Source: Haladaptatus sp. DYF46 (GTDB lineage Archaea > Halobacteriota > Halobacteria > Halobacteriales > Haladaptataceae). Taken from it: DNA of 64,000 bases. Both the position numbers and the translations under genes were made by a program. This document shows positions 42,438-51,150 of the stretch, one piece after another (the stretch's first letter is position 1; every line of letters begins with the position of its first letter). The notes below the pieces were generated by a model. It made no database searches. It was not told the DNA's origin and saw only the letters and a list, made by a program, of their open reading frames with translations. The stretch covers positions 620,001-684,000 of the forward strand of contig NZ_JAJFAY010000001.1 of NCBI RefSeq assembly GCF_021083305.1, given 5' to 3'.

Positions 42438-42757
42438 TATGCCTCACTCCGTCGTCGGTCCGCGTCCTCCTGTTCGCTCTCGGAGTCCTCGATTTCCTGT
42501 GCGAAACTGGAGTCGATCCGGTTGTACGCCATCACCCAGCGGTAGGATTTGTCCGTCGTCCCGCCGAAGGCGGTTTCGTCGGCATCGACCTCGCCGATTT
42601 CGTCCTTCGGGACGACCCAGAGGCTGTTGGTCGGCTTGCGCCGCCCGTGTTGGATTTGGGCGAACATGAGCGCCATGTCTCGGTCCGGCGCGTGAACGTT
42701 TCCGCAGTGGGTGTGATACTTCCCCGCTTCTTCCTGTCGGAACACTTCCCAGATCAT
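42437..42757 (-). CDS. paaB: Phenylacetyl-CoA epoxidase subunit PaaB
   Basis: 106 residues: MIWEVFRQEEAGKYHTHCGN, VHAPDRDMALMFAQIQHGRR, KPTNSLWVVPKDEIGEV and TTDKSYRWVMAYNR match PaaB, which bridges PaaA/PaaC heterodimers. The C-terminal EDSESEQEDADRRRSEA tail is a haloarchaeal acidic extension. Confidence 0.92.
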   Translation of the reverse strand: MIWEVFRQEEAGKYHTHCGNVHAPDRDMALMFAQIQHGRRKPTNSLWVVPKDEIGEVDADETAFGGTTDKSYRWVMAYNRIDSSFAQEIEDSESEQEDADRRRSEA

Positions 42758-42758
42758 G

Positions 42759-43700
42759 TTAATCGGCCGCCACCGGCGTGTTCGAACCGCTCGATTCCCA
42801 GTCGTCCAGTACCGTACGGACCCATTCCGCCGCGTCCTGTGCGTTCTTGCGGCCGTTTATCTGGCCGACGCCGGGTTCGTAGCTGTTCTTCGCGATTTTG
42901 AAGAACTCGTCCCAGTCGAGGTCGTCTTCGCGCACCTTGTACGTGCCCGTCTCCTCGTCGCGCTCGATGCGCGGTTCGTCGGGGATTTCCAGTCCGTACT
43001 TCTTCGCCTTCGGGATGTAGGCGTTGAGGAACGCGTTGCGGAGGTCGTCGTTCGACATCGTCTTCAATCCGACATCGGCGGAGAAGTCGTGGTGCGTGCT
43101 CTTGTCGTTAGTCGGCCCGAAGAACTGGATGATGCGCGGCCACCACTTCTCGAAGGCCTCCTGCATGAGTTCCTGTTCCTTCTTCGACCCCATAGAGAGT
43201 TCGCGCATGATGTCCTCGCCGTGCTTGACGTGGAAGCCCTCCTCGAAGCACACCTTGTCCATGGCGTGCGCGTAGGGTTCCCAGCTCGTACGCTTCAGCG
43301 TCGCCTGTCGGCGCATCGCCGCGCCGTCCACGAAGAAGGCGATCATCGGGGTCTCCCACCAGTTCTCCATCGGGTAGTGGAAGCAGTTCAGGAACTTCCC
43401 CTCCCCGTTCGCCAACTCGTCGAGCATCTCGTCGCGGGTCTTGATGCCGAGCGATTCGGCGGCCCGGTAGAGGAGTTGCCCGTGGCCGATTTCGTCCTGT
43501 ACCTTCGCGCTGCAGGCGAGTTTTCGGTCGAGGCTCGGCGCTTGTCGGATGAAGGGGCGTTCGAGATACGCGCCCATGATTTCGGAGTTCGCGTGGAACT
43601 GTATCATCCGGGTCGCCGCCTTCCGGTACTCCTCCGGCATGTCGTCCTTCGGACTGAACTGCCGGGGTCCGGCCCGTTCCTTGACTGTCTCGATGTCCAT
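42759..43700 (-). CDS. paaA: Phenylacetyl-CoA epoxidase catalytic subunit PaaA
   Basis: 313 residues, di-iron monooxygenase. The ligand helices ATRMIQFHANSEIMGAYLER (Glu40) and AKVQDEIGHGQLLYRAAESL (Glu70, His73) and DKVCFEEGFHVKHGEDIMRE are clear. It converts phenylacetyl-CoA to the 1,2-epoxide, the second step of aerobic phenylacetate degradation. No gene for the PaaE reductase or PaaK ligase is seen nearby. Head of the paaABCD operon, divergent from a Bat-type regulator. Confidence 0.95.
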   Translation of the reverse strand: MDIETVKERAGPRQFSPKDDMPEEYRKAATRMIQFHANSEIMGAYLERPFIRQAPSLDRKLACSAKVQDEIGHGQLLYRAAESLGIKTRDEMLDELANGEGKFLNCFHYPMENWWETPMIAFFVDGAAMRRQATLKRTSWEPYAHAMDKVCFEEGFHVKHGEDIMRELSMGSKKEQELMQEAFEKWWPRIIQFFGPTNDKSTHHDFSADVGLKTMSNDDLRNAFLNAYIPKAKKYGLEIPDEPRIERDEETGTYKVREDDLDWDEFFKIAKNSYEPGVGQINGRKNAQDAAEWVRTVLDDWESSGSNTPVAAD

Positions 43701-43753
43701 GGTCGTTAATTATCGACCCCGACCCATACCAATTCGCCCGCCCATGTACGGGG

Positions 43754-43760
43754 TTTAAAT
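43754..43760 (+). promoter_or_regulatory. TATA box of the Bat-type regulator next to paaA
   Basis: TTTAAAT lies 25-31 bases before ATG 43785 and selects it over ATG 43761, which would sit directly on the box. Confidence 0.6.
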
Positions 43761-43784
43761 ATGGATGGCTCCTATAATCGCGGC

Positions 43785-44426
43785 ATGATTGACGAGTGTC
43801 TCGTCGTCGAATTCGCCGTGACGGGCGATGACTGTCCGCTCGCCGAGGCATCACGCAAGACGGGGACGCGAATCGATTGTCAACCACCGCAACACCGCGA
43901 CGACGGCTACACGCTCCTCCGATTTAGCGCCCCCACAGAAAACGGGGGTCTCATCGACGTCCTCGACGAAGACGATCGAATCCGATACCTTCACGTCTCC
44001 ACGACGGACGGACGGCAGAACTTTCGCTGTCTTTCGAAACACGCCTGCGTCGTCCACCAACTGACCAACGTCGGGTTCATGGCAGAATCGGTTCGCTATC
44101 ACGACGGCAATGCGAAGTTTACGGGTGCGGTCGTCGGCCACGACGTCCTCCAAGGGGTCCTCGCCGCCGCCGGTGAGACGGTCGGCATGCGACTGGAACG
44201 CGTCCACCAACTCGGCTCCGAGGACGAGAAGGTCGTAGCCCAGCAGTGGGACGTGACACCGGCACAGGAACGCGCTCTCAGAACCGCATTGGAAGCGGGT
44301 TACTTCAGCGTCCCGCGCGAAACGACCGCGAGCGAGGTGGCCGACGAATTGGGAATCAGCAAATCGGCGTTCTTAGAGCGACTTCATCGCGCCGAGCGGT
44401 CGATGTTCTCACAGATATTCGCGTGA
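43785..44426 (+). CDS. Bat-type HTH regulator beside the phenylacetate operon
   Basis: 213 residues from ATG 43785, supported by a TTTAAAT box 25-30 bases upstream (43754-43760). C-terminal HTH-10: TPAQERALRTALEAGYFSVP, SEVADELGISKSAFLERLHR. The N-terminal 145 residues include FRCLSKHACVVHQLTNVGFM. Position divergent from paaA makes it the likely regulator of phenylacetate degradation; this is inference. Confidence 0.88.
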   Translation: MIDECLVVEFAVTGDDCPLAEASRKTGTRIDCQPPQHRDDGYTLLRFSAPTENGGLIDVLDEDDRIRYLHVSTTDGRQNFRCLSKHACVVHQLTNVGFMAESVRYHDGNAKFTGAVVGHDVLQGVLAAAGETVGMRLERVHQLGSEDEKVVAQQWDVTPAQERALRTALEAGYFSVPRETTASEVADELGISKSAFLERLHRAERSMFSQIFA

Positions 44427-44495
44427 ACCGATCACTCACGGTTCGGATGGTCTCGAAAGCCGAGAGTTAGAACGAGAAGGAAGGACGGCAGCCGT

Positions 44496-44759
44496 GTGGT
44501 ACTTTCGGATATCTATGAACGCGTCATAAGATTCATACTTCGTTCTCTGAAACTTATATCCGTGTCCCTCCCAGATATTCCCTCCCGGCCGGAGATCATC
44601 CTCCTCGCCCTCGGCTATCTCTCCATCTCGCAAGCAGAGCATCTCCCGGACGGGGCAGAGATTATCGGATATATTACGGGCTTTTTCCTGCTCGTGTTGA
44701 TTCCGCTGCTCATTTTGGACGACACCGAGTCCCACTCGGAAGCTAACAGTTTGAAGTAG
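44496..44759 (+). CDS. Small membrane protein, unknown function
   Basis: 87 residues from GTG 44496, with two hydrophobic segments (PEIILLALGYLSISQ and IIGYITGFFLLVLIPLLILD). AT-richer than its neighbours. The start is uncertain, since a GTG is used and no ribosome site is seen. No family recognised. It follows the Bat-type regulator by 69 bases. Confidence 0.5.
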   Translation: MVLSDIYERVIRFILRSLKLISVSLPDIPSRPEIILLALGYLSISQAEHLPDGAEIIGYITGFFLLVLIPLLILDDTESHSEANSLK

Positions 44760-44927
44760 CATTCATTCGGTTTCGCCGGACGGACCTCGTTTTGGTACCC
44801 GCAAAGCGTCCAGTACCTCCGCAACGGTAGAGCGAGAGTGGTAAAGCGGTAGGAGCAGTTGGGTAGAAACCGACGCTGTAGACGCTGACAGGACCTCCAA
44901 ATGGGGCGAACAGACGGCACGATCGTT

Positions 44928-44966
44928 CGTGAAGCGGTGTGCCGTACTCCCGCGGATCGCTTCACG
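44928..44966. repeat. 9-bp inverted repeat in an otherwise gene-free spacer
   Basis: CGTGAAGCG at 44928-44936 pairs with CGCTTCACG at 44958-44966 across a 21-base loop. It lies 49-87 bases downstream of the mobA stop codon on the mobA strand. It could act as a transcription terminator hairpin. Confidence 0.4.
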
Positions 44967-45014
44967 GCGCTCGGCAGCGGATAGAGGGTCTGGCCTCCAT
45001 CTCGTATATAAACT

Positions 45015-45632
45015 TCAGGTCCGTTCGAGTCGGGTTTCGGCGCGTTCGAACTCTTCTCGGGTGTTGACGTTCTCGAACGAGGAGAGCGACCCGCGTTCGG
45101 GGAGGTCGTCCGCTCCGACGACGGCATAATCGAGTTCGAACAGCGGGTCCACGACTCGCCGCTCGCCACGGGCGAGGGCGGCGTCGCACGCCTCGACCAT
45201 CGGGTCCCGTCGGTACACCGCGTGTGTCGTCTGAAACCAACCGTCGTCGAGTCTGGGAACGACGGCGTCGTGACCGGTAGCGTGGTCGAACAGGGACGAC
45301 ACGATTTTCGGGTCCACGAAGGGCATGTCGCAAGCGAGGACGACGGCGACGTCGTGGTCACAGGCCGCGAGTCCGGTCCGGATTCCGGCCATTGGCCCTG
45401 TGCCCGGGTCGGTATCGACGGCAAAACGAGATGGGAGCGAGTAGCCGGACAGCGCATCGGCGATAGCCGCACGCTGGTCTTCCCGGCAGTTGACGATCAG
45501 TTCGTCGACGGCTTCGTCGACCCGGTCGGCGACGCGGCGAATCATCGGCACACCCGCCAGCGGAGCGACCGCTTTGTCCGGTTTTCCGAACCGGGTCGAG
45601 CGTCCGCCGGCGACGATGACTCCCGCGGGCAT
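45015..45632 (-). CDS. mobA: Molybdenum cofactor guanylyltransferase
   Basis: 205 residues. The N-terminus GVIVAGGRSTRFGKPDKAVA is the GTP-binding signature, followed by DTDPGTGPMAGIRTGLAACD and VLACDMPFVDPKIVSSL, both diagnostic of MobA. It attaches GMP to molybdopterin to make the MGD form used by the formate dehydrogenases at 5.8-10.3 kb. Immediately downstream of the NuoF-like gene on the same strand, with about 100 bases between. Confidence 0.92.
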   Translation of the reverse strand: MPAGVIVAGGRSTRFGKPDKAVAPLAGVPMIRRVADRVDEAVDELIVNCREDQRAAIADALSGYSLPSRFAVDTDPGTGPMAGIRTGLAACDHDVAVVLACDMPFVDPKIVSSLFDHATGHDAVVPRLDDGWFQTTHAVYRRDPMVEACDAALARGERRVVDPLFELDYAVVGADDLPERGSLSSFENVNTREEFERAETRLERT

Positions 45633-45735
45633 GCTTTCTCGTACGGGACGAGCGAGTAAGTTTCTGTGGCCGCTTCTTCGTTGAAACCACCCCGCGATTG
45701 TATCGCAACATGCGATATATTTCGGTGGGTCTTAC

Positions 45736-47289
45736 CTACTGGATTTCCTCGCACGTACCGCTCGGACAACGGCCCTCGGCGTGCGCGTGGAACTCCGGTT
45801 CGAATTCGTCCATCGCGGTCGTTACGGGCCGGGATGCGGTTCTCCCGAAGTGACAGATGCTCGTATCGCGCATCGTCCGCGCCAGTTCGCGGAGCATGTC
45901 GTCCTTGAACTCGCCCGAATACACGTCCCGGAGCAGGTTCGTCAACTGCTTCGAACCCTCACGGCAGGGAACACAGCGTCCGCAGTTTTCCTCTTCGGCG
46001 AACCGCGCGCGAGTCCCTGCGGTCGCCACGGGACACCGCGATTGGTCGAACAGTTCGACGACGCCGTCGGTTCCGAGGTGTGCACCGGTCAGCGCCGGAG
46101 CGCTCGGCGTCTGGTCGAGCGAGCGCGTGACGCCGCCGAACTGCCCGCCGATGCAGGCCATCTTGAACTGGCTGTCGAGCGAGACCGCTTCTCGAACCGT
46201 TTCCAGACTGCCGCCGGTCGGCAGTTCGATGGTCGCGGGTGCCGTAACGTCGCCCGTCACGGTCACGAGTCGAGTTCCGGGGTCGGCGTCCTCCGAGTCG
46301 AACGCGTCCGGGGAACGGAGGATTCGCCGAACCTGTGCGAACGTCCGCGGCGTGTGGATGACGGTCGGCCGGCCGTAGAGGCCGTGTTCGCCGGGTGACG
46401 GAGGACGAAGGCGGGCCTCCAGTCGGTCGTTACCCTCAAGCGCTTCGAGGGCCATCGTCGGTTCCGCCGCCATGTACATGTCCGGGCCGGTTGCCGTCCG
46501 GATCGTAACGTCAGCCGCGGCGTCCGTGTCCATGAACGCGTTCATCGCCTCTCGAACCCGTTCACGCGTTCCGACGGCCGATTCGGGGAAGTAGGCGATG
46601 ATGTCTTCTGCACCGACGGCTTTGGCGACCGCCGTTGCCCCGTCGAGGACGGCTATCGGGTCGGCGTCCAACAACGTCCTGTCCGTGTCGTTCGTGTTGT
46701 CGATTTCCCCGACGTTCACGACAACTACGGGTTCGCCGTCGGTGTCGCGGGCGGTTCGCCACTCCTCGGCGACCGGTTCGTCCATTCGTGCATCGCCGCG
46801 TCCGCGCCCCAACAGGCCGATCGTCTCGACCTGCGAGATGACGGCTTCGGGAGCGTCGGTGGCCTCCGTCGCGACGAACTCCTCGTATCCCGCCGCCGTC
46901 GTCGGGTCCACCCACCCGCATCGTTCGAGGACGTCCCGTCGGCCGACGGACAGCGGACCGTCTTCGGGCGTCGGCAACGTCGTTTGCCCCTCGCCGTGGC
47001 TCACGACGGCGTGAGCGTCCTCCTCCACGACGGTTCCGTCCGAAAGGGATTCGGCGAGGGTCCGGGCGTGCTCGGGGGTACAGTTCGCGTGAAACGCGGT
47101 CGTTCCGTCGTCGGTGACTGCGACAAGGGGGGTCAACCCCTCTATTCCGACCGGCCCGACATCGACGACTGCCACCGTTTCCGCTACGTCGCGTGCACCA
47201 TCGAGTACTGCTTCCGCGTCCTCGCGCCCCGTCCCGGCCGAAACGCGAAGGATCGGTGCATCGAGTGCAGGCGAATCAGAAGTTCCCAT
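45736..47289 (-). CDS. NuoF-like NADH-binding flavoprotein (formate dehydrogenase beta-type)
   Basis: 517 residues. The N-terminal 130 residues include a degenerate thioredoxin-like region. The FMN/NADH domain contains GLLGRGRGDARMDEPVAEEW (a degraded GRGGxGFPxGxKW) and FPESAVGTRERVREAMNAF. SLBB-like region and C-terminal 4Fe-4S motif NCGRCVPCREGSKQLTNLL ... SICHFGRTA complete the NuoF/HoxF-type order. It transfers electrons between iron-sulfur centres and NAD(H). Complex I F subunit is usually absent from haloarchaea, so partnership with the separate formate dehydrogenase is a good candidate. TATA-like TTTTATCC is about 28-36 bases upstream. Confidence 0.8.
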   Translation of the reverse strand: MGTSDSPALDAPILRVSAGTGREDAEAVLDGARDVAETVAVVDVGPVGIEGLTPLVAVTDDGTTAFHANCTPEHARTLAESLSDGTVVEEDAHAVVSHGEGQTTLPTPEDGPLSVGRRDVLERCGWVDPTTAAGYEEFVATEATDAPEAVISQVETIGLLGRGRGDARMDEPVAEEWRTARDTDGEPVVVVNVGEIDNTNDTDRTLLDADPIAVLDGATAVAKAVGAEDIIAYFPESAVGTRERVREAMNAFMDTDAAADVTIRTATGPDMYMAAEPTMALEALEGNDRLEARLRPPSPGEHGLYGRPTVIHTPRTFAQVRRILRSPDAFDSEDADPGTRLVTVTGDVTAPATIELPTGGSLETVREAVSLDSQFKMACIGGQFGGVTRSLDQTPSAPALTGAHLGTDGVVELFDQSRCPVATAGTRARFAEEENCGRCVPCREGSKQLTNLLRDVYSGEFKDDMLRELARTMRDTSICHFGRTASRPVTTAMDEFEPEFHAHAEGRCPSGTCEEIQ

Positions 47290-47418
47290 TCCCCACCTAC
47301 TGACACCGCCAATGGATAAAAGATTATGACCGATTTACCGACACGAGCGGAGAAACGAACCCGACGACGTCAGAACGCCGGTTCGATATCGGTTCATCGT
47401 GCACCCCGTCTCATCGTG

Positions 47419-47802
47419 TCACCCCGTCTTGTAGACGCCGCGCGCTTCTGCAACGTGTTCGTCGTCCTCGTCGTAGACGCTCACGTCGACGGTTCCCACG
47501 TCGCTCCCGTTACGCACTACGTCGGCCTCAGCATAGAGGTCGCCCGTTCCGGCGCTGAGGTAGTCGATTCGCATATCGATGGTCGGAACCGGTTGGTCGT
47601 TCAGTGAGACGAGCGCCGCGCCGCCGACGGTGTCCGCGAGCGTGAACGTGACGCCGCCGTGGGCCATGAGTCGGTCCTGATTCCACGACAGTTCCTCGCG
47701 CATTTCGAGTCGCCCCTCGGCATGTCCGTCCGCCGCCTCCGTCACTTCGACGCCGAGCAGGTCCGCAAACGGCATTCCCTCGAAGAACGCTTCGATATCC
47801 AT
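47419..47802 (-). CDS. PaaI-type hotdog thioesterase
   Basis: 127 residues from ATG 47802. HAEGRLEMREELSWNQDRLM, AHGGVTFTLADTVGGAALVS and TIDMRIDYLSAGTGDLYAEA match the PaaI hotdog fold, with the active Asp in ADTVGG. It hydrolyses hydroxyphenylacetyl-CoA or similar ring-opening by-products, preventing CoA depletion. Divergent from an enoyl-CoA hydratase, sharing a TATA-like palindrome. Confidence 0.88.
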   Translation of the reverse strand: MDIEAFFEGMPFADLLGVEVTEAADGHAEGRLEMREELSWNQDRLMAHGGVTFTLADTVGGAALVSLNDQPVPTIDMRIDYLSAGTGDLYAEADVVRNGSDVGTVDVSVYDEDDEHVAEARGVYKTG

Positions 47803-47823
47803 ACCACGACTGTACACGGGAAG

Positions 47824-47832
47824 TAATTAAAT
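47824..47832. promoter_or_regulatory. Bidirectional TATA-like element between paaI-type and hydratase genes
   Basis: TAATTAAAT reads as a TATA-like sequence on both strands. It lies 25-30 bases upstream of ATG 47857 (+) and 22-30 bases upstream of ATG 47802 (-), so it may serve two leaderless promoters in a 54-base gap. Confidence 0.5.
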
Positions 47833-47856
47833 GTGCATGGGGCGACCCACTCAAGT

Positions 47857-48621
47857 ATGCACGTTTCCGACGACGACGGCATCCGGACGATAACGTTCGA
47901 CCGCCCCGAGGTTCGAAACGCCTTCACGCCCGAGGCAGCGGGCGAACTCGCCGAAATCCTCGCGGAGAGCGACCCGAACGTCCACGACGCCGTGGTGTTG
48001 ACCGGCGAGGGCAAGGCGTTCAGCGCGGGCGGCGATATCGAGTCGATGGCCGAACGCGAGGAAAACGTCAGGGATGCCTACGAACGCGTCACCGACACGC
48101 TCTCGCGCGTGGTGGCGGAGGTGCTCTCCGCGCCGGTTCCGGTCGTGGCCAAGGTCAACGGCGACGCGGTCGGTGCAGGGATGGCGCTCGTCACGGCGTC
48201 GGATTTCGCGTACGCCACCGAAACCGCTCGGTTCGCGGCGTCGTTCATCAACGTCGGCCTCATTCCCGATATGGGCGGGACGTTCATCCTCCCGCGGCTC
48301 GTCGGCCTGCGGAAGGCGAAGGAACTCGCGTTCACCGGGGAGCTGATTTCGGCCGACGAAGCGGTCGAATTGGACATCGTGAACGAAGCCGTCCCCGACG
48401 AACAACTCGACATCCGAGTCACCGAACTCACTGATACGCTGGCCGAACAGCCGACTCACACCATCGCACTCGGGAAGCAAGCTCTCCACGAGAATTTAGG
48501 AAAGGACTGGCGCGAAGCGCTTGATTACGAGACGATGATTCAGTCGCAAGCGTACGACATGCCCGCCCACTTGGAGGGCGTCTCGGCGTTTTTGGAAGGT
48601 AGAGAACCGGACTTTCAGTGA
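47857..48621 (+). CDS. Enoyl-CoA hydratase/isomerase family protein
   Basis: 254 residues from ATG 47857. IRTITFDRPEVRNAFTPEAA, LTGEGKAFSAGGDIESMAER (oxyanion-hole motif), VVAKVNGDAVGAGMALVTAS and FINVGLIPDMGGTFILPRLV are crotonase-fold signatures. Aspartate follows in the hydratase position of the IPDMGG loop. It may be the PaaF/PaaG type step of phenylacetate or fatty acid beta-oxidation. Confidence 0.9.
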   Translation: MHVSDDDGIRTITFDRPEVRNAFTPEAAGELAEILAESDPNVHDAVVLTGEGKAFSAGGDIESMAEREENVRDAYERVTDTLSRVVAEVLSAPVPVVAKVNGDAVGAGMALVTASDFAYATETARFAASFINVGLIPDMGGTFILPRLVGLRKAKELAFTGELISADEAVELDIVNEAVPDEQLDIRVTELTDTLAEQPTHTIALGKQALHENLGKDWREALDYETMIQSQAYDMPAHLEGVSAFLEGREPDFQ

Positions 48622-49046
48622 GGCGTCGCGGGACTGCATTTCTCCCGAACCGCGACTTTCGAGCGAATTCGTGTTCACATACTGCAATGTTCCTGCACCG
48701 AGGCTGTCGAATCTCGAACTCATGAATCATATATCGCTCTATAGAATTGCCGTCACATGGTTCGAACCGTAGCCCATCGTAATTTGTCGGATTTTCCCGG
48801 AGAGAGGACAGGAACCGGCGATACCGCTCGAACGTCTTCGCCGCACCATCCGCCTCGAGCTGTTTACCGTCAGCAATTTTTCGCCTTCGCGTGTCCAGTG
48901 GTTAGTCAATCGTCAAAGGGCCACGGACCGTGTACGAAGGTTACTTTCACACGGGGGTTCGGCCTCGTCGCACGGGAGGACGGCTGCTTTAATCGGGTGC
49001 AGCCTGTTCACACCGCGGCGACGCCGGTAGTGGAATCCCCTCCCGC
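48622..49046. other. 425-bp stretch without a supported gene
   Basis: Nothing convincing is seen. The hairpin CCCGC-TTAG-GCGGG around 49035-49050 overlaps the stop codon of the minus-strand gene and is a likely terminator for that gene. Confidence 0.4.
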
Positions 49047-50192
49047 TTAGGCGGGGTACAGCGTGGGGCCGTACCACGAGTACAATCGCTTGAAGTGATC
49101 CTCGCCGTTGTCGAACCGGGCGGAGACCTCCTGTTTGGTGATCTGTTTTTCGCCCATCGACGGGTCCCAGTTGTCTATCGTGACTAGACTGGACGGTTTG
49201 AAGCCGACGAAGTTGGTACGCGTATCGTCGCCCCAATCGGCGTTTATCTTCAACTGCCACTGGTTGTACTCGTTGTACGCGGAGGATTCGTCCACCACTT
49301 CGACGTTCGGTTGGGTGTAGGTCCACGAGAATCCGGCCGTGACGTAGCCCGTCTGGTACCCGATGCTCACGCTTATCGAGTACCCTTTCGACGTGGACCC
49401 GCTCTTGGTTCCGTACGGTTCCCACTGCCCGTAATCGACGTCCGCGTTCATCTCGCCCTCGTCCCACCGGTGTTGCACGCGGCCCCAATCGTTCTCGTAG
49501 TCGGAGTCGAACGCGCTGGTCCCCGGTTCGAACCCGGCAGGGGTGTGGAACGCGTGTGCTTCCTTTTCGTCCTGCTTCGTGCTCGTGTACCAGTAGTTCG
49601 TCATTCCGGCCACACCGTAGGGGTCCGATGCGTACTCCAACCGGTGTTTGGCGAACTGCGACATGTTCTGTGTGTTGGTAATCGTCTGGTTGGACTCCGT
49701 GGTCGCCCGTTGTTCCGAAACAGCGATGTCCGAGGCGAGTTCCGCGGTTCGCCGGGTAAACCGGTCGTGAATCAGCGCTTCGGCACGTCCCGATTGCGCT
49801 TCCAGGTGCGTGGTCTCTTCGTCGGCGAGTCCGACGTACTCGTGGGCACTCCCGTTTGCATCGAAACCGAAGGCGTACGCCACGACCGCTCCCGGCGAAT
49901 CTTCGTGCGTCCCCGCTGGAATCGCGTCCAACGAGCGGCCGTTTTTCCGCTCGTAGTCGCGAACGGCACGCTTCCGGAGTTCGTGGCGCTGCTTCTCGGA
50001 AACCGACTTCCCGTTCACCGCCGTTGCGGCGTGGACGTTACTTCCGCGAGGCGCTGTGCCGGACGGGGAAATTTCGGCACTGGCGAATCCGGACCCGGAA
50101 ATGAGACCCGTCACCCCGATTGCTCCGGCCTTGAGAACTGTTCGTCTGTCGGTGCGTTTGCTGCTGTGTTCCGCGGATGGATCGTCTTTCAT
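49047..50192 (-). CDS. Tat-exported protein of unknown function
   Basis: 381 residues with a twin-arginine signal RTDRRTVLKAGAIGVTGLIS and SGSGFASAE cleavage region. The mature protein is rich in Tyr/Trp/Asn (MTNYWYTSTKQDEKEAHAFH, VDYGQWEPYGTKSGSTSKGY, VTAGFSWTYTQPNVEVVDES), suggesting a secreted beta-rich protein. No family recognised. It ends in a hairpin-forming CCCGCCTAAGCGGG that includes the stop. Alone in its transcript. Confidence 0.75.
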   Translation of the reverse strand: MKDDPSAEHSSKRTDRRTVLKAGAIGVTGLISGSGFASAEISPSGTAPRGSNVHAATAVNGKSVSEKQRHELRKRAVRDYERKNGRSLDAIPAGTHEDSPGAVVAYAFGFDANGSAHEYVGLADEETTHLEAQSGRAEALIHDRFTRRTAELASDIAVSEQRATTESNQTITNTQNMSQFAKHRLEYASDPYGVAGMTNYWYTSTKQDEKEAHAFHTPAGFEPGTSAFDSDYENDWGRVQHRWDEGEMNADVDYGQWEPYGTKSGSTSKGYSISVSIGYQTGYVTAGFSWTYTQPNVEVVDESSAYNEYNQWQLKINADWGDDTRTNFVGFKPSSLVTIDNWDPSMGEKQITKQEVSARFDNGEDHFKRLYSWYGPTLYPA

Positions 50193-50466
50193 ACTCCAGC
50201 ACAGACTATATTTTGACTATTAAAATAGTTAATTGAATATACTAGAAATTAATTCAATAATGGATCATTTGTATAATTAGGGTATCGTAGCTCTCCGTTC
50301 GATCGTTTTTCTCTTCGGAGGAACACGGATCGCTCCCATCGAACACCATCCTCGATGCGGTGTCGAGTTGCGCCGAGATACCGTCGAACGTAATTACCAA
50401 CCGAACGTTTGGTTGATGAATGAGCAAAAACGAACGAAGCCCGATTGGAACGACCACCCGCGGCGC

Positions 50467-50735
50467 TCAGCACCGAGGACGCACCATCGAGGAGAGTACG
50501 TCGTCGCGTGGATCGGTTCCGCCAACCGCGACGACCGAAAGTTCGATTCGCCGGATACGTTCGATCCGACCCGTCGGCCGAACAGTCATCTCGCGGATGA
50601 TTCCCTCCTCGACCGCTTCCTCGATGTCCGAGGCGAGTTGGTCCTCGAACATGCGGTCGATCCGACCTATTCGGTCCCTGTACTCCGCGCCGTGTATCGC
50701 TTGTGCTCGGATGTCGATAAGCGCCGTGAGCGGCA
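50467..50735 (-). pseudogene. C-terminal remnant of a TetR-family regulator
   Basis: The frame reads LIDIRAQAIHGAEYRDRIGR, IDRMFEDQLASDIEEAVEEG, IIREMTVRPTGRIERIRRIE, ending VRPRC-stop. This is a typical TetR ligand-binding C-terminus (xIRAQAP, EAVEEGIxRxMxx). No N-terminal HTH precedes it: upstream the same DNA is the MFS relic of the other strand. The regulator is therefore truncated. Confidence 0.6.
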
Positions 50736-51110
50736 GTGATATCGGCGAAGTGAGTTCGCTGTACAGCTTCGGACGGGACCTCGGCGGCGCGCTCGGGGTC
50801 TCCGAGTTCAGTATCGTCTTCGACCGAAAACTGATCAACGAACTGGCAGACGTGCTTCCGAAAGGCGTCGATGCGAACGTCGTCTCACAGAGCCCCCGGA
50901 CCATTCACCAGCTTTCGCCACAGCTTCAAGGGAAATATCCAGGCACTCGTGGACGCCTTTCACGTCGTCTTCCTCGTCGGTGTCGTCGTCCTCGGGATGA
51001 GTCTGATCGTCTCGCTCGCACTGTCAAATGACGAGCTGAAAGAACTGTCCGGCGCCGAGATGCGTGCCACAGCGGACGGCGGTGTAGTCGATGGCACCGA
51101 CGAGAACTAA
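50735..51110 (+). pseudogene. C-terminal remnant of a DHA2-type MFS transporter, frameshifted
   Basis: GEVSSLYSFGRDLGGALGV, then VFDRKLINELADVLPKGVDA is followed, in another frame, by NIQALVDAFHVVFLVGVVVL and GMSLIVSLALSNDE. Together they resemble the last two helices of a drug/H+ antiporter. One inserted A near 50936 explains the shift. All earlier helices are missing. The remnant faces away from the TetR remnant. Confidence 0.6.
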
Positions 51111-51150
51111 TCACGACCCGTTTCTCTATCGCTTTCCGGCATCCGTATTT

